Below the pieces are notes generated by a model. It was not told the DNA's origin and made no database searches. It was given only the letters and a program-made list of their open reading frames with translations. Both the position numbers and the translations under genes were made by a program. Positions 9,539 to 17,971 of a DNA stretch of 64,000 nt are shown piece by piece. The DNA comes from Desulfallas sp. Bu1-1 (GTDB lineage Bacteria > Bacillota > Desulfotomaculia > Desulfotomaculales > Desulfallaceae). Each line of letters opens with the position of its first letter. Positions within the stretch are counted from its first letter, which is position 1. Where the stretch lies: NCBI RefSeq assembly GCF_015594625.1, contig NZ_JADNRQ010000017.1, positions 1-64,000 on the forward strand, given 5' to 3'.

Positions 9539-10314
9539 CGTATTTGCGGGCGGTATATACCATTTGGCTGCGGGACGTGATTCGCTTTTTCCGGGAAAAA
9601 ACCCGTATTTTGGGCATGCTTGGCCAGCCGCTGCTGTATTTGCTGATCATGGGCAACGGGTTGGCCTCCACTTTTAAAATTCCCGGCGCGCCGCCGGGGT
9701 TCAGTTACATCCATTTCATCTACCCCGGCATCATCGGCATGTCGGTTTTGTTTACCGCCATTCATTCAGCTATTTCCATTGTTTGGGACCGGGAATTCGG
9801 TTTTCTCAAAGAGGTGCTGGTGGCTCCAGTGCCGCGCTGGACCGTGGCTGTGGGCAAGGCCCTGGGGGGCAGCACGGTGGCCATGCTGCAGGGTTCGATT
9901 TTGCTTTTGCTGGCCCCGCTGATCGGCGTTTCCCTTTCAGCATTGACGGTGTTGAAATTGCTGGGGGTGTTGCTTGTCATCGCCTTTGCCATTACTTCCC
10001 TGGGCATCACCATCGCTTCCCGCATGGAATCGATGGAAGGTTTCCAGGTGATCATGAACTTCTTGATCATGCCGCTGTTTTTTCTGAGCGGAGCCATGTT
10101 CCCCCTGCGGGGCGTATCCTCCTGGATGGAAACGCTGATGCGCCTTGACCCTTTAACTTACGGTGTGGACGCGCTGCGGAACATCATGTACCGCGGTACG
10201 CCCCTGGGCGATTATCTGGTGCAATTTCCCCTGGGCACGGATCTCCTGGTGATAAGCGCCATGGCGCTGTTGTTCGTGGGCGCGGGAACGATTGCTTTCA
10301 ACCGGCGGGAATAA
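9535..10314 (+). CDS. ABC-2 type permease
   Basis: The 259-residue membrane protein is the permease partner of the preceding ATPase and overlaps it by four bases. It has six hydrophobic segments and the ABC-2 family landmarks: an N-terminal cytoplasmic helix rich in Arg (WLRDVIRFFREKTRILG), the REFGFLKEVLVAPVPRWTVAVGKALGG coupling segment and the FLIMPLFFLSGAMFPL motif near residue 180. The family exports drugs, lipids or glycans. A dispersed repeat copy begins about 45 bases after its stop. Confidence 0.92.
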
Positions 10315-10361
10315 ATTTTTCTTTTTCGAGGTATTTTTATATATGTGAAAAATATAAATAA

Positions 10362-10606
10362 GATTTAACTGCAAAAACACCACAGCAGTAGGCGATCCGG
10401 CGAATTTCTGGAGTGAGTGGAGCACTGGATGCGGTGCTTAGCCCGTCATATCCCAAGAGCCATGACCCCTTAGGGCGTGAAGAAGTAGTTAGGCAACAAG
10501 TTGCAAGCGTTAACTAGCTTCACCAGCCTCAAGAGAAAAATTGCGAAACGAACGATTGATGCCGCCGGAGCGCCAGATAAAAGTAGGTTTTTGCAGCAAA
10601 ATCAAA
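10362..10606 (+). repeat. Dispersed repeat, full copy B
   Basis: Second full copy, same orientation as copy A. The ends GATTTAACTGCAAAAACACC and the inverted right end with GATTTTGCTGCAAAAACC are clear. The next gene's ribosome binding site begins only a few bases beyond the right end, so any promoter for that operon must lie inside the element or be shared from upstream. Confidence 0.82.
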
Positions 10607-10621
10607 TAACAGGTGAGAAAC

Positions 10622-11314
10622 ATGTTGCTAGTGATAATCCGGACCCTGATCCTTTACGCCGCAGTGGTTGTTGTCATGCGCGTGATGGGAAAACGGGAGA
10701 TCGGGCAACTGCAGCCCTTTGAGCTGGTGGTGGCGCTGATGATCGCCGACCTGGCGGCCATTCCCATGCAGAATACCGGGATACCGCTGCTTAGCGGTAT
10801 TATCCCCATTATTATTTTAATGACGGCGCAGGTAGCCCTGTCCTACGTATCCATGAAAAGTACGAAAGCCCGGGGGGTTATTTGCGGCAGGCCCAGCGTG
10901 CTGGTGGAAAACGGTAAACTGGTGGAAAAAGAGCTTAGGTACTTGCGCTACAATATCAACGATTTGCTGGAGCAGTTACGGGCCAAGAATTACTATAACC
11001 TGGCCGACGTCGAGTTTGCCATCTTGGAGACGAACGGCCAGCTCAGTGTGATCCCCAAGTCCCAAAAACGCGCTCTCAAGCCGGAGGATCTGAACATCAG
11101 CACAAGTTACGAGGGGATGCCGGTTACGCTGGTGATCGATGGAAACGTGCTGCGGGACAACCTGAAAAAGGTCAGCCTGAACGAGGATTGGCTGCGCACG
11201 GAATTGCGCAAATTCGGCATCGAGGATTTAAAGAAGGTGTTTTTTGCCAGCCTTGACACGGCCGGAAAGTTGTTTTACCAGCTTAAAGCTGATCCGGAGG
11301 GGGGCCGGGTATGA
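10622..11314 (+). CDS. DUF421 (YetF/YcaP-type) membrane protein
   Basis: The 230-residue product has three N-terminal hydrophobic segments (LVIIRTLILYAAVVVVMRVMG; PFELVVALMIADLAAIPM; IPIIILMTAQVALSYVSM) followed by a soluble DUF421 domain with the conserved GRPSVLVENGKLVEKELRYLR stretch. Members are found in spore-formers but have no proven function. I chose ATG 10622, which has AGGTGAG upstream; the GTG at 10613 lies in that binding site. Its stop overlaps the DUF4363 gene by four bases. The pair is commonly found together in Firmicutes. Confidence 0.88.
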   Translation: MLLVIIRTLILYAAVVVVMRVMGKREIGQLQPFELVVALMIADLAAIPMQNTGIPLLSGIIPIIILMTAQVALSYVSMKSTKARGVICGRPSVLVENGKLVEKELRYLRYNINDLLEQLRAKNYYNLADVEFAILETNGQLSVIPKSQKRALKPEDLNISTSYEGMPVTLVIDGNVLRDNLKKVSLNEDWLRTELRKFGIEDLKKVFFASLDTAGKLFYQLKADPEGGRV

Positions 11315-11691
11315 AAATTTACTTGGGGGTTCTCGCGGCGCTGGTACTGGTGTTGGCAATTGGTTTTACCTCTGTAAGCCAGCTTGAAAAAACCGCCGGT
11401 CAAATGGTGGTCGGTTTTGACCGGCTGGACCGCGCCATCGCCGTCGGCAACTGGGACGTTGCCCGCGAGGGCGTTGATAAAGCGCGGAACATCTGGTCCA
11501 GGCATAAAAAGTGGTGGGCCGTGGTTATCGATCACCAGGAAATTGACAACATCGACATGGCTTTTGCCCGGATAACCAAATATATCGGCATGCAGGACCG
11601 GGCCATGGCTTCCGGGGAACTGGCGGTGCTGCGGCAAATGCTGGAGCATATACCCGAAAAGGAACGGGTCAGCCTGCAGAATATCTTTTAA
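11311..11691 (+). CDS. DUF4363 family protein
   Basis: This 126-residue protein has one N-terminal hydrophobic segment (YLGVLAALVLVLAIGFTSV), which may be an anchor or signal peptide, followed by a helical domain with the tryptophan-rich KARNIWSRHKKWWAVVIDH motif typical of DUF4363. Function is unknown. Its start overlaps the DUF421 stop (ATGA), showing a two-gene operon. A long hairpin derived from the dispersed repeat follows at 11698-11749. Confidence 0.85.
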   Translation: MKIYLGVLAALVLVLAIGFTSVSQLEKTAGQMVVGFDRLDRAIAVGNWDVAREGVDKARNIWSRHKKWWAVVIDHQEIDNIDMAFARITKYIGMQDRAMASGELAVLRQMLEHIPEKERVSLQNIF

Positions 11692-11693
11692 TA

Positions 11694-11753
11694 CCAGAAA
11701 ACCGCCGGATCGCCCTGCGACTCGTTGTAATTTGGCGCTCCGGCGGTTTCCGC
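11694..11753. repeat. Repeat-derived hairpin (copy H)
   Basis: AAACCGCCGGATCGCC (11698-11713) pairs with GGCGCTCCGGCGGTTT (11734-11749), 15 of 16 bases, around a 20-base loop. Both arms match inner segments of the dispersed repeat, but in the order right-end piece then left-end piece, as if taken from a junction of two ends. It may serve as a transcription stop for the DUF421-DUF4363 operon, though there is no T tract on the plus strand. Confidence 0.6.
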
Positions 11754-11758
11754 TGTGC

Positions 11759-11785
11759 AAAAAAAATCCCCGCCGGAGGACGGGG
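11759..11785 (-). terminator. Terminator of the MFS transporter gene
   Basis: On the minus strand CCCCG pairs with CGGGG around an eight-base loop, followed by ATTTTTTTT. Confidence 0.75.
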
Positions 11786-11804
11786 CTGTATTTGTTGGCG
11801 CGGG

Positions 11805-13049
11805 TTATGATTGAACCGCTTTCTGAGCGGCCACCGGCTGCGGTGCTTTGGTGATGAAGGTGATCAGCGCCGCGATTACCAATAGCACGCCGGAGATGAT
11901 GTAGCTGGCGCCGTAGCCGCCGGTGGCGTCGGCCACTCGCCCGGCGATGATCGGGCCGATCAGCGAGGCCGCGCCCCAGGCGGTGAATACCAGCCCGTAG
12001 TTTACGCCGGAGTTTTTCAGTCCGAAGAAATCAAAGGTGGCGGAGGGGAACAGCGACAGCAGCGAGCCGTAAGCCAGGCCGGTTAATATCGATCCAAGCA
12101 GCAGGAGAGGAGCAGAGCTGTAGGAAGCGAACGCAAACATGTTGATGGCCTGGATGCTGAACACCAGCAACATGGTGTTGGTCCGACCCAGGCGGTCGGA
12201 CAGGAAACCGGCCAGAATCCTGCCGCCGGCGTTGGCCACGGCCAGCACGGCCACCAGCACGAATCCCCAGTTGATGCCGCCCTGGATTTGGGAAATTTTG
12301 GCCAGGTGCCCGATAATCAGCAGGCCGGCGGAGGCTGCAAAGCAAAACATCAGCCAGAGCTGGTAAAACTGCGGGGTTCTCAACATTTCACCCGGAGTGT
12401 AGTCTCGTTTGGAATAGGTGGCTGCCGCTTTGGCGGTACTGGCAGGCGGCGGGCCCCCGAACGGTACGAAATTCTGCGCGGGCGGGAAAGATAAAACCTG
12501 TGCCAGCACCAGGATTACGACGAAGAATATTACACCCTCGATGAAAAACGTTTTGGAAACGCCGAAAGTCTTCATAAAATAGTTGGTCATGGGGGCGATG
12601 TACACCGAAGCCAGGCCGAATCCCGCTACCACCAGGCCCGCGATTTGCCCCTTCTTGTGGGGTTGGAACCACTTGACCGCGGCGGGGGTGGGGGCGGCGT
12701 AACCAAATCCCATGGCTGCGCCGACCAGCAAGCCGAAACCGACAGTTACCAGACCCACGGATTGTGATAGACCAGCTACGATCATTCCGGCGCCGCAAAG
12801 GAAAGCGGCTACCGTGGCCACCACCCGCGGGCCGGACCGGTCGAGCCAGCGGCCCGCCGGGACCATGCAGAGGGCAAAAACCACGCAGGCCAGGGTGTAA
12901 GGTAAAGATGATTCCGTCTTCGTCCAACCATACTGATCAATGAGTGCTTTGGCGAAAACGCTCCAGGTATAGAGCACGCCCAGGGCCAGGTTGATTCCCG
13001 TTCCGGCGAAGGTTACCGACCATGCCCTGGAAAGACTTGGTTGAGACAT
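11805..13049 (-). CDS. MFS transporter, oxalate/formate antiporter (OFA) family
   Basis: The 414-residue product has 12 hydrophobic segments and the OFA family opening FAGTGINLALGVLYTWSVFAKAL. The loop 2-3 motif AGRWLDRSGPR and the symmetric loop 8-9 motif AGFLSDRLGRTNT are both present. OFA proteins exchange small carboxylates such as oxalate, formate, lactate or pyruvate; the substrate here is not determined. Start ATG 13049 has AGGAGG eight bases upstream; the GTG at 13058 falls inside that site and is rejected. Single-gene unit on the minus strand. A long central loop (residues 190-215) is rich in Pro and Ala. Confidence 0.9.
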   Translation of the reverse strand: MSQPSLSRAWSVTFAGTGINLALGVLYTWSVFAKALIDQYGWTKTESSLPYTLACVVFALCMVPAGRWLDRSGPRVVATVAAFLCGAGMIVAGLSQSVGLVTVGFGLLVGAAMGFGYAAPTPAAVKWFQPHKKGQIAGLVVAGFGLASVYIAPMTNYFMKTFGVSKTFFIEGVIFFVVILVLAQVLSFPPAQNFVPFGGPPPASTAKAAATYSKRDYTPGEMLRTPQFYQLWLMFCFAASAGLLIIGHLAKISQIQGGINWGFVLVAVLAVANAGGRILAGFLSDRLGRTNTMLLVFSIQAINMFAFASYSSAPLLLLGSILTGLAYGSLLSLFPSATFDFFGLKNSGVNYGLVFTAWGAASLIGPIIAGRVADATGGYGASYIISGVLLVIAALITFITKAPQPVAAQKAVQS

Positions 13050-13177
13050 TAAACGCACCTCCTAATAAATTTTTTATTATCTGGGTATATATTAATATAA
13101 AAAAGATTGAAAATTAACAAAATTCATTCTAATAGTCACATATCGGTATTAACTTGCCGTACCGGGCGCTGAAATGA

Positions 13178-13210
13178 ATTACGGGCAACATTATTCCCGT
13201 TGCCCGTAAT
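13178..13210 (-). terminator. Hairpin after trkH
   Basis: ATTACGGGCAAC pairs perfectly with GTTGCCCGTAAT around a nine-base loop, some 20 bases after the trkH stop. The T tract is poor on both strands, so termination is likely but not textbook. Confidence 0.55.
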
Positions 13211-13231
13211 TATTTGACCGTTGGGTTGAAC

Positions 13232-14674
13232 TTAAGAACGCCACAGCCTGGCGCTGAATACCACCAGTACGGTGTAAATCTCCAGGCGGCCGACCAGCAT
13301 GCACAGGGACAAGAGCAGTTTCCCTGGCGCCGGAATCGCCGCGAAATTGGTAGCCGGGCCCACGACTCCAAAACCGGGTCCGATGTTACCCAGGGTGGCG
13401 GCCACCGCCGAGATTGAACTGAGCAGGTCAATGCCCATGGACGTGATGATAAGCGTTGATACCAGCAGGATGGAAATGTACAGGAAGAAAAAAGACAACA
13501 CGCTTTCCACCAGCTCTTCGGGAACGATCTCCCGGCCCAGGCGGACCGGAATCACCGCCTTGGGGTGGATAAGCCTGGCGATTTGCCGTGAGGCGCTCTT
13601 AAACAAGATCAGGTAGCGCACGTTTTTTATGCCGCCGCCGGTGGAACCGGCGCAGCCGCCGATGAGCATCAGCAAAAACAACACGCCGTGGCTGAAAGCG
13701 GGCCACTGGTTGTAGTCGGCGGTGACAAAGCCCGTGGTGGTAAGAATGGATACTACTTGAAAAGCGGACTGGCGGAAGGCCGTGCCCGGTTGGTAATCCA
13801 TAACGGTAATCAGGTTGATGGCGATTAAAACCACGGCAATAACGGTTACGGAAAAATACAGGCGGGATTCCGGGTCCTTCCACAAAGGTCTGAAGTTGCC
13901 GTGCAAGGCATGGAAATGCAGCGCAAAGTTCATGCCGCAGATAAACATGAAAAAGATGATAATATATTCCACAGCCGGGTTGTTAAAAGCACCCACGCTT
14001 GCATTGTAATTGGAAAATCCCCCCGTGGCCACGCTGCCGAAAGTATGAATGAGGGAATCAAACCAGTTGAGTCCGGCCAGTTTCAAGGCCAGGATTTCCG
14101 CGATGGTGATGATTAAATAAAGCTTGTACAATTCGCGGGAGGTTTGTGCCACCCGGGGTAATACCTTGCTTTTTGCGGGGCCGGGTACCTCGGCCCGGAA
14201 AAGCTTCATTCCGGCGATTTTGAGCGAAGGGATCAGCGCCAGCGTCAATACGATAACTCCCATGCCGCCCAGCCAGTGGGTTACACTGCGCCAAAACAGG
14301 ATACTCCGGGAAAGGACCTCGACATCGGTAATCACGGAGGCCCCGGTGGTGGTAAAACCGGACATGGTTTCAAAAAAAGCGTCAATAAAGCCGGGAATGG
14401 CCCCGGAAATCATGAAAGGCAGGGAACCGAACAGTGCCAGGAAAAGCCAGCTGGCGGTGGCAATAATAAACCCTTCCCTGTACCCGACATCGCTGGAAAT
14501 AATTCGGGTACGGGAAAGGGTAAACCCAATTATGGTCAGGGTAAATATGGAAATAACAAAGGCCTTGTAGTCATTTTCACCCAGGTAAAGGGCAATGCCC
14601 AGGGAGGGCAGCATTGCCCCCGCCTCACAAAGCAGAACCAAACCCAGAGTTCGTAGAATTAACGGTATGTTCAC
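13232..14674 (-). CDS. trkH: Trk potassium uptake protein, TrkH/KtrB family
   Basis: The 480-residue membrane protein forms the K+ translocating subunit. It contains the four degenerate pore-loop repeats of the family, with selectivity glycines in TTGASV, VATGGFSN, TTTGFVT and TLGNIGPGFG. The start is GTG 14674 with GGAGG eight bases upstream, giving the family N-terminus [10 protein letters not shown]. The start lies 50 bases inside the 3' end of trkA, so the two are translationally coupled. TrkA gates this channel through nucleotide binding. A hairpin follows the stop. Confidence 0.93.
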   Translation of the reverse strand: MNIPLILRTLGLVLLCEAGAMLPSLGIALYLGENDYKAFVISIFTLTIIGFTLSRTRIISSDVGYREGFIIATASWLFLALFGSLPFMISGAIPGFIDAFFETMSGFTTTGASVITDVEVLSRSILFWRSVTHWLGGMGVIVLTLALIPSLKIAGMKLFRAEVPGPAKSKVLPRVAQTSRELYKLYLIITIAEILALKLAGLNWFDSLIHTFGSVATGGFSNYNASVGAFNNPAVEYIIIFFMFICGMNFALHFHALHGNFRPLWKDPESRLYFSVTVIAVVLIAINLITVMDYQPGTAFRQSAFQVVSILTTTGFVTADYNQWPAFSHGVLFLLMLIGGCAGSTGGGIKNVRYLILFKSASRQIARLIHPKAVIPVRLGREIVPEELVESVLSFFFLYISILLVSTLIITSMGIDLLSSISAVAATLGNIGPGFGVVGPATNFAAIPAPGKLLLSLCMLVGRLEIYTVLVVFSARLWRS

Positions 14675-16022
14675 GTTGAGCGCCTCCAACTCCGCATAAT
14701 GCCTCGATGATATGCACGTTATGGCCCAGGGCGAAAACCACCAACCGGTCATTTTCCTTGATTATATCATTGCCCTGGGGAATGATCACCTTGTTCCCCC
14801 GCTTGATGGCGCCGATGATGGTGCCCGCCGGCAGGCTCGATTTGTGCAGGGGACGCCCCGCAATTTTGCTGCCGGGTTGAACGATAAGTTCGAACACCTC
14901 GGCCTTTTCATTCAACAACAGGGACAGGGACAAAATGCGTCCACCCCTGATGAACCGCAATATCTCTCCCGCCGTAATCAGGCGCGGGCTGATGGCGGTG
15001 TCAACCCCCAGTTGTTCCACCAGGGGGGCGTACCCGGGGCGGCTGACCTTGGCAATGACCCTTTTGGCGCCCATTTTCTTGGCCAGCAGGGCCAGCAGCA
15101 AGTTTTCCTCGTCCAGGCCCGTTACGGTGACGAAACCGTCGATATCCTTGATTCCTTCACGGCGCAGCAGTTCAAGGTCCGAGCCGTCGGCGCACAGGAC
15201 CAGCGCGCCCGGCAGTTGTTCCGCCAGTTCCTTGCATTTTTCCTTGTTTTGCTCGATAACTTTCACTTTCATCCCCAGGGAACACAGCTTTTCCGCCAGG
15301 TAAAAACCGATTCTGCCGCCGCCGAGGATCATTACACTATGGACCCTTTGCTTGACCTTTTTAACTTTGGCGCAAACCTTACTCACCATGTCGGAATGAC
15401 CCAGCAGGTAAATGGTGTCACCGGGAAGAACCACATCGGAACCGCCGGGGATCAGCATGTCGCCGTTGCGGGATATGGCCACGATCAACAAAGAACGCGG
15501 GATATCCATATCCATCAACTTTTTGTTGGTAAATAAGGTCATACTTTCATCCACGGTGATATCAACCAGTTGCACCCTGCCCTGGGCGAAGGGTTCCATG
15601 TGCACCGGCAGGTTTAACGTCAACAACCGGCTGATCTCCATCGCCGCGGAATAATCCGGGTTGATGATCAGGTCAATGCCCAGGTCCTCTTTGCTGATGA
15701 TCAAGTTTTTGGAATAGTGCGGGTCCCTGATCCTGGCGATGGTACGGGGTATGCCGATGCGTTTCGCCGTCATGCAGGCGATCATGTTCACCTCGTCGCT
15801 GTTGGTTACGGCGATAAGCAGTTCACTTTCCGCAACAACCGGAGAACTCAGGGTTTTGGCGGCGGAGCCGCTACCCCTGATGCACAGGCAATCGAAATCA
15901 TCTTCTATTTTTTGCAATTTTGATTCATCTTTATCGATAATCACCAGGTCGTGCCCTTCCTCCAACAAGCGGGCGGCAATTTCCTTACCCACTTTGCCTG
16001 CTCCGATGATTGTAGTTTGCAT
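14625..16022 (-). CDS. trkA: Trk potassium system regulatory subunit TrkA
   Basis: The 465-residue protein is a tandem RCK protein: two Rossmann domains ([21 protein letters not shown] at residue 3 and [19 protein letters not shown] near 228), each followed by a TrkA-C domain. It binds NAD(H) or ATP and gates the TrkH channel. Start ATG 16022 has GAGGTGAAA upstream; a GTG nine bases earlier lies in that site. The last 50 bases overlap trkH, and the C-terminal tail beyond the second TrkA-C domain (about 20 polar residues) is encoded in that overlap. Cytoplasmic face of the membrane. Confidence 0.93.
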   Translation of the reverse strand: MQTTIIGAGKVGKEIAARLLEEGHDLVIIDKDESKLQKIEDDFDCLCIRGSGSAAKTLSSPVVAESELLIAVTNSDEVNMIACMTAKRIGIPRTIARIRDPHYSKNLIISKEDLGIDLIINPDYSAAMEISRLLTLNLPVHMEPFAQGRVQLVDITVDESMTLFTNKKLMDMDIPRSLLIVAISRNGDMLIPGGSDVVLPGDTIYLLGHSDMVSKVCAKVKKVKQRVHSVMILGGGRIGFYLAEKLCSLGMKVKVIEQNKEKCKELAEQLPGALVLCADGSDLELLRREGIKDIDGFVTVTGLDEENLLLALLAKKMGAKRVIAKVSRPGYAPLVEQLGVDTAISPRLITAGEILRFIRGGRILSLSLLLNEKAEVFELIVQPGSKIAGRPLHKSSLPAGTIIGAIKRGNKVIIPQGNDIIKENDRLVVFALGHNVHIIEALCGVGGAQREHTVNSTNSGFGSAL

Positions 16023-16152
16023 TGGTTTCACCTCACGTTGTCCGCAGGGTTTAGCAATACAATAATTAATTAGTATAAGTTAATCAAGGCTTTTTTGCAA
16101 TTGGTTTTTCCCAGAATAACGCCGGCCATAGCCCTGTGAGATGATAGTTTTT

Positions 16153-16211
16153 TATTTGCTAAAACAGTGGTAATTTGATAGATTGATTTTGGTGTTTTTG
16201 CAGTTAAAATC
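16153..16211 (-). repeat. Dispersed repeat, ends-only copy F
   Basis: GGTGTTTTTGCAGTTAAAATC at 16191-16211 matches the inverted left end of the repeat. A weaker partner, TTTGCTAAAACAGTGG near 16155, resembles the other end with a small deletion. Only the two ends remain. It lies between trkA and spoIIM, which diverge. Confidence 0.55.
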
Positions 16212-16243
16212 ATAGATTTGATTTATAAGGCGAGGTGAAGATT

Positions 16244-16822
16244 ATGTTTGGAACTGTTAAAAGGGAATGGCTGGGCGTGCGCTGCTATTACCGGGAAACC
16301 CTGCTTTGCCTGGCGATATTCGTGGTAGCCGCTTACGCCGGTTATCTTGTGGCGGTATTGCTGCAGCATAGAGTTGCGGATTATTACGACGCGGTGCGCC
16401 GGCTGATTGTGGGTGGAGGTTTGCCGGAAAATATATTTCTTTATATCCTGGCCCGGAATTCCCTGGTAAGTTTTACCGCCCTGGTGCTGGGCATTGTTAC
16501 TTTTAACGTCTGGCCCGTGCTTGTTTTGTTGATGAACGGGGCCATCAGCGGTTTTACCGTAAAAACGCAGGCGATGCTCTTCAATCACTACAGCTTTGAA
16601 ATCTGGCTATACGGGCTGTTGCCGCACGGGGTCCCGGAACTGGGGGCGCTGTTTCTGGCCTGTGGGGCCAGTTTTTATTACCGGCGCTTGCGGAGCAAGG
16701 GGGAACGGGTCTGGGACCGGGTTTTAGGCACTTATTTTTTGCTTGTGTTGCCCCTGCTGGTGCTTGCGGCTGCTGTGGAAACCTTTATCACACCACTGTT
16801 GATTTACAGGTTCCTGCTTTAA
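16244..16822 (+). CDS. spoIIM: Stage II sporulation protein M
   Basis: SpoIIM is the membrane scaffold of the SpoIID-SpoIIM-SpoIIP complex that drives engulfment of the forespore by peptidoglycan remodelling. The 192-residue product has five hydrophobic segments and the family signature GLLPHGVPELGALFLA near residue 125, preceded by LGIVTFNVWPVLVLLMNGAISG. Start ATG 16244 has GAGGTG six bases upstream; a GTG within that site is rejected. Its partner spoIIP lies 1.2 kb downstream on the same strand, with an epimerase gene between. Related DUF95 proteins also occur outside sporulation, but the neighbour supports the sporulation role. Confidence 0.88.
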   Translation: MFGTVKREWLGVRCYYRETLLCLAIFVVAAYAGYLVAVLLQHRVADYYDAVRRLIVGGGLPENIFLYILARNSLVSFTALVLGIVTFNVWPVLVLLMNGAISGFTVKTQAMLFNHYSFEIWLYGLLPHGVPELGALFLACGASFYYRRLRSKGERVWDRVLGTYFLLVLPLLVLAAAVETFITPLLIYRFLL

Positions 16823-16920
16823 CTTGGGTGCCCGGCGAACAAATATTTTAAAGGATTTCCCGGCTGAGCAACAAATATATTAAATAATTCGGCAATAAAA
16901 CCCTGGACTGGGGGGATTAT

Positions 16921-17799
16921 GTGATACTGGTAACCGGGGGGACGGGCCTGGTGGGGAAGCACCTGGTTCGGGCTTTGATGGAAAAGGGCTATCAAGTGCG
17001 CTGCCTGGTCCGCTCGCAGCAAAAGGCCGGGGAACTTTTGCCCCCGGGGGTCGAGCTGGTTCGGGGGGAAATAAATGATCTTGCGGCAGTTAAAAAGGCA
17101 TGTAAAGGTGTGAAAAAAATAATTCACCTGGTTGCTATCATCAGGGAGCATGGTGAAAACACGTTTGAACATATCAACGTGGAAGGAACCCTCAACCTCG
17201 TTATTGCAGCCGGCCAAGCCGGGGTGGAGCGCTTCATCCACATGAGCGCCCTGGGCGCCTGCAACAACCCGAGGTATAAATACGCTTACTCCAAGTGGCG
17301 CGGGGAGGAGGCGGTTGTTCAGAGCGGCTTGAATTGGACTATCCTGCGGCCATCGATTATTTATGGTCACGGTTTCAATTTTTTTGACCGGATGTTGCAG
17401 TCATTGCGCATGTGCCCCAGACCATTTGTTCCCATTCCGGGCAAAGGCTCCACTTTATTTCAACCCATTGCGGTGGAGGATGTTGTACGCTGCCTGTGTA
17501 TGATCTGTGAGAATTCCGCCACCGTGGGGCAAATTATTGAAATAGGCGGCCCCGAACACTTGAGCTATGTGCAAATGCTGGACCGCCTGCTGGAACACCT
17601 TGGAGAAAAACGTTACAAGCTGCATATCCCCATGCCCCTGATGCGGCTCGTCGTGCCGCTAATGGGCAGCATTATGCGCGATCCTCCGGTTTCCCCCGTG
17701 GAATTAAAACAGCTGGAGATTAATAACATTACGGATATTGAGTCGGTGGAAAAGCATTTTGGTTTTATCCCCGTGGCCCTGCACGATGGCTTAAAGTAG
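16921..17799 (+). CDS. NAD-dependent epimerase/dehydratase (complex I NDUFA9-like)
   Basis: The 292-residue protein is an extended short-chain dehydrogenase. The nucleotide-binding motif TGGTGLVGKHLV lies at residue 5, HLVAIIREHGENTFEHINVEGT follows near 65, and the catalytic Tyr-Lys pair appears as YAYSKWRGE near 120, with RPSIIYG at 140. This pattern is of the NmrA-like/NDUFA9 group, whose members bind NADPH and often act as stress or assembly factors instead of sugar epimerases. The GTG start is preceded by GGGGGG; the ATG two bases earlier runs straight into a stop. It sits between spoIIM and spoIIP on the same strand; a role in sporulation is only suggested by that position. Confidence 0.85.
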   Translation: MILVTGGTGLVGKHLVRALMEKGYQVRCLVRSQQKAGELLPPGVELVRGEINDLAAVKKACKGVKKIIHLVAIIREHGENTFEHINVEGTLNLVIAAGQAGVERFIHMSALGACNNPRYKYAYSKWRGEEAVVQSGLNWTILRPSIIYGHGFNFFDRMLQSLRMCPRPFVPIPGKGSTLFQPIAVEDVVRCLCMICENSATVGQIIEIGGPEHLSYVQMLDRLLEHLGEKRYKLHIPMPLMRLVVPLMGSIMRDPPVSPVELKQLEINNITDIESVEKHFGFIPVALHDGLK

Positions 17800-17971
17800 T
17801 GGTTTTAAGGTGAACGCCCGCATGATGCGGAGGATGAATATACCATATTTTCCCACCCGGCAAAATAAAAATCAAATAAATTTTTACCTTGAGAACAGGG
17901 AAAAATTCTAATACCGGGCATTTTCCGTTGACGGACCCGGTATTAAATTTTTTCTTGATGGGGGATATCCG

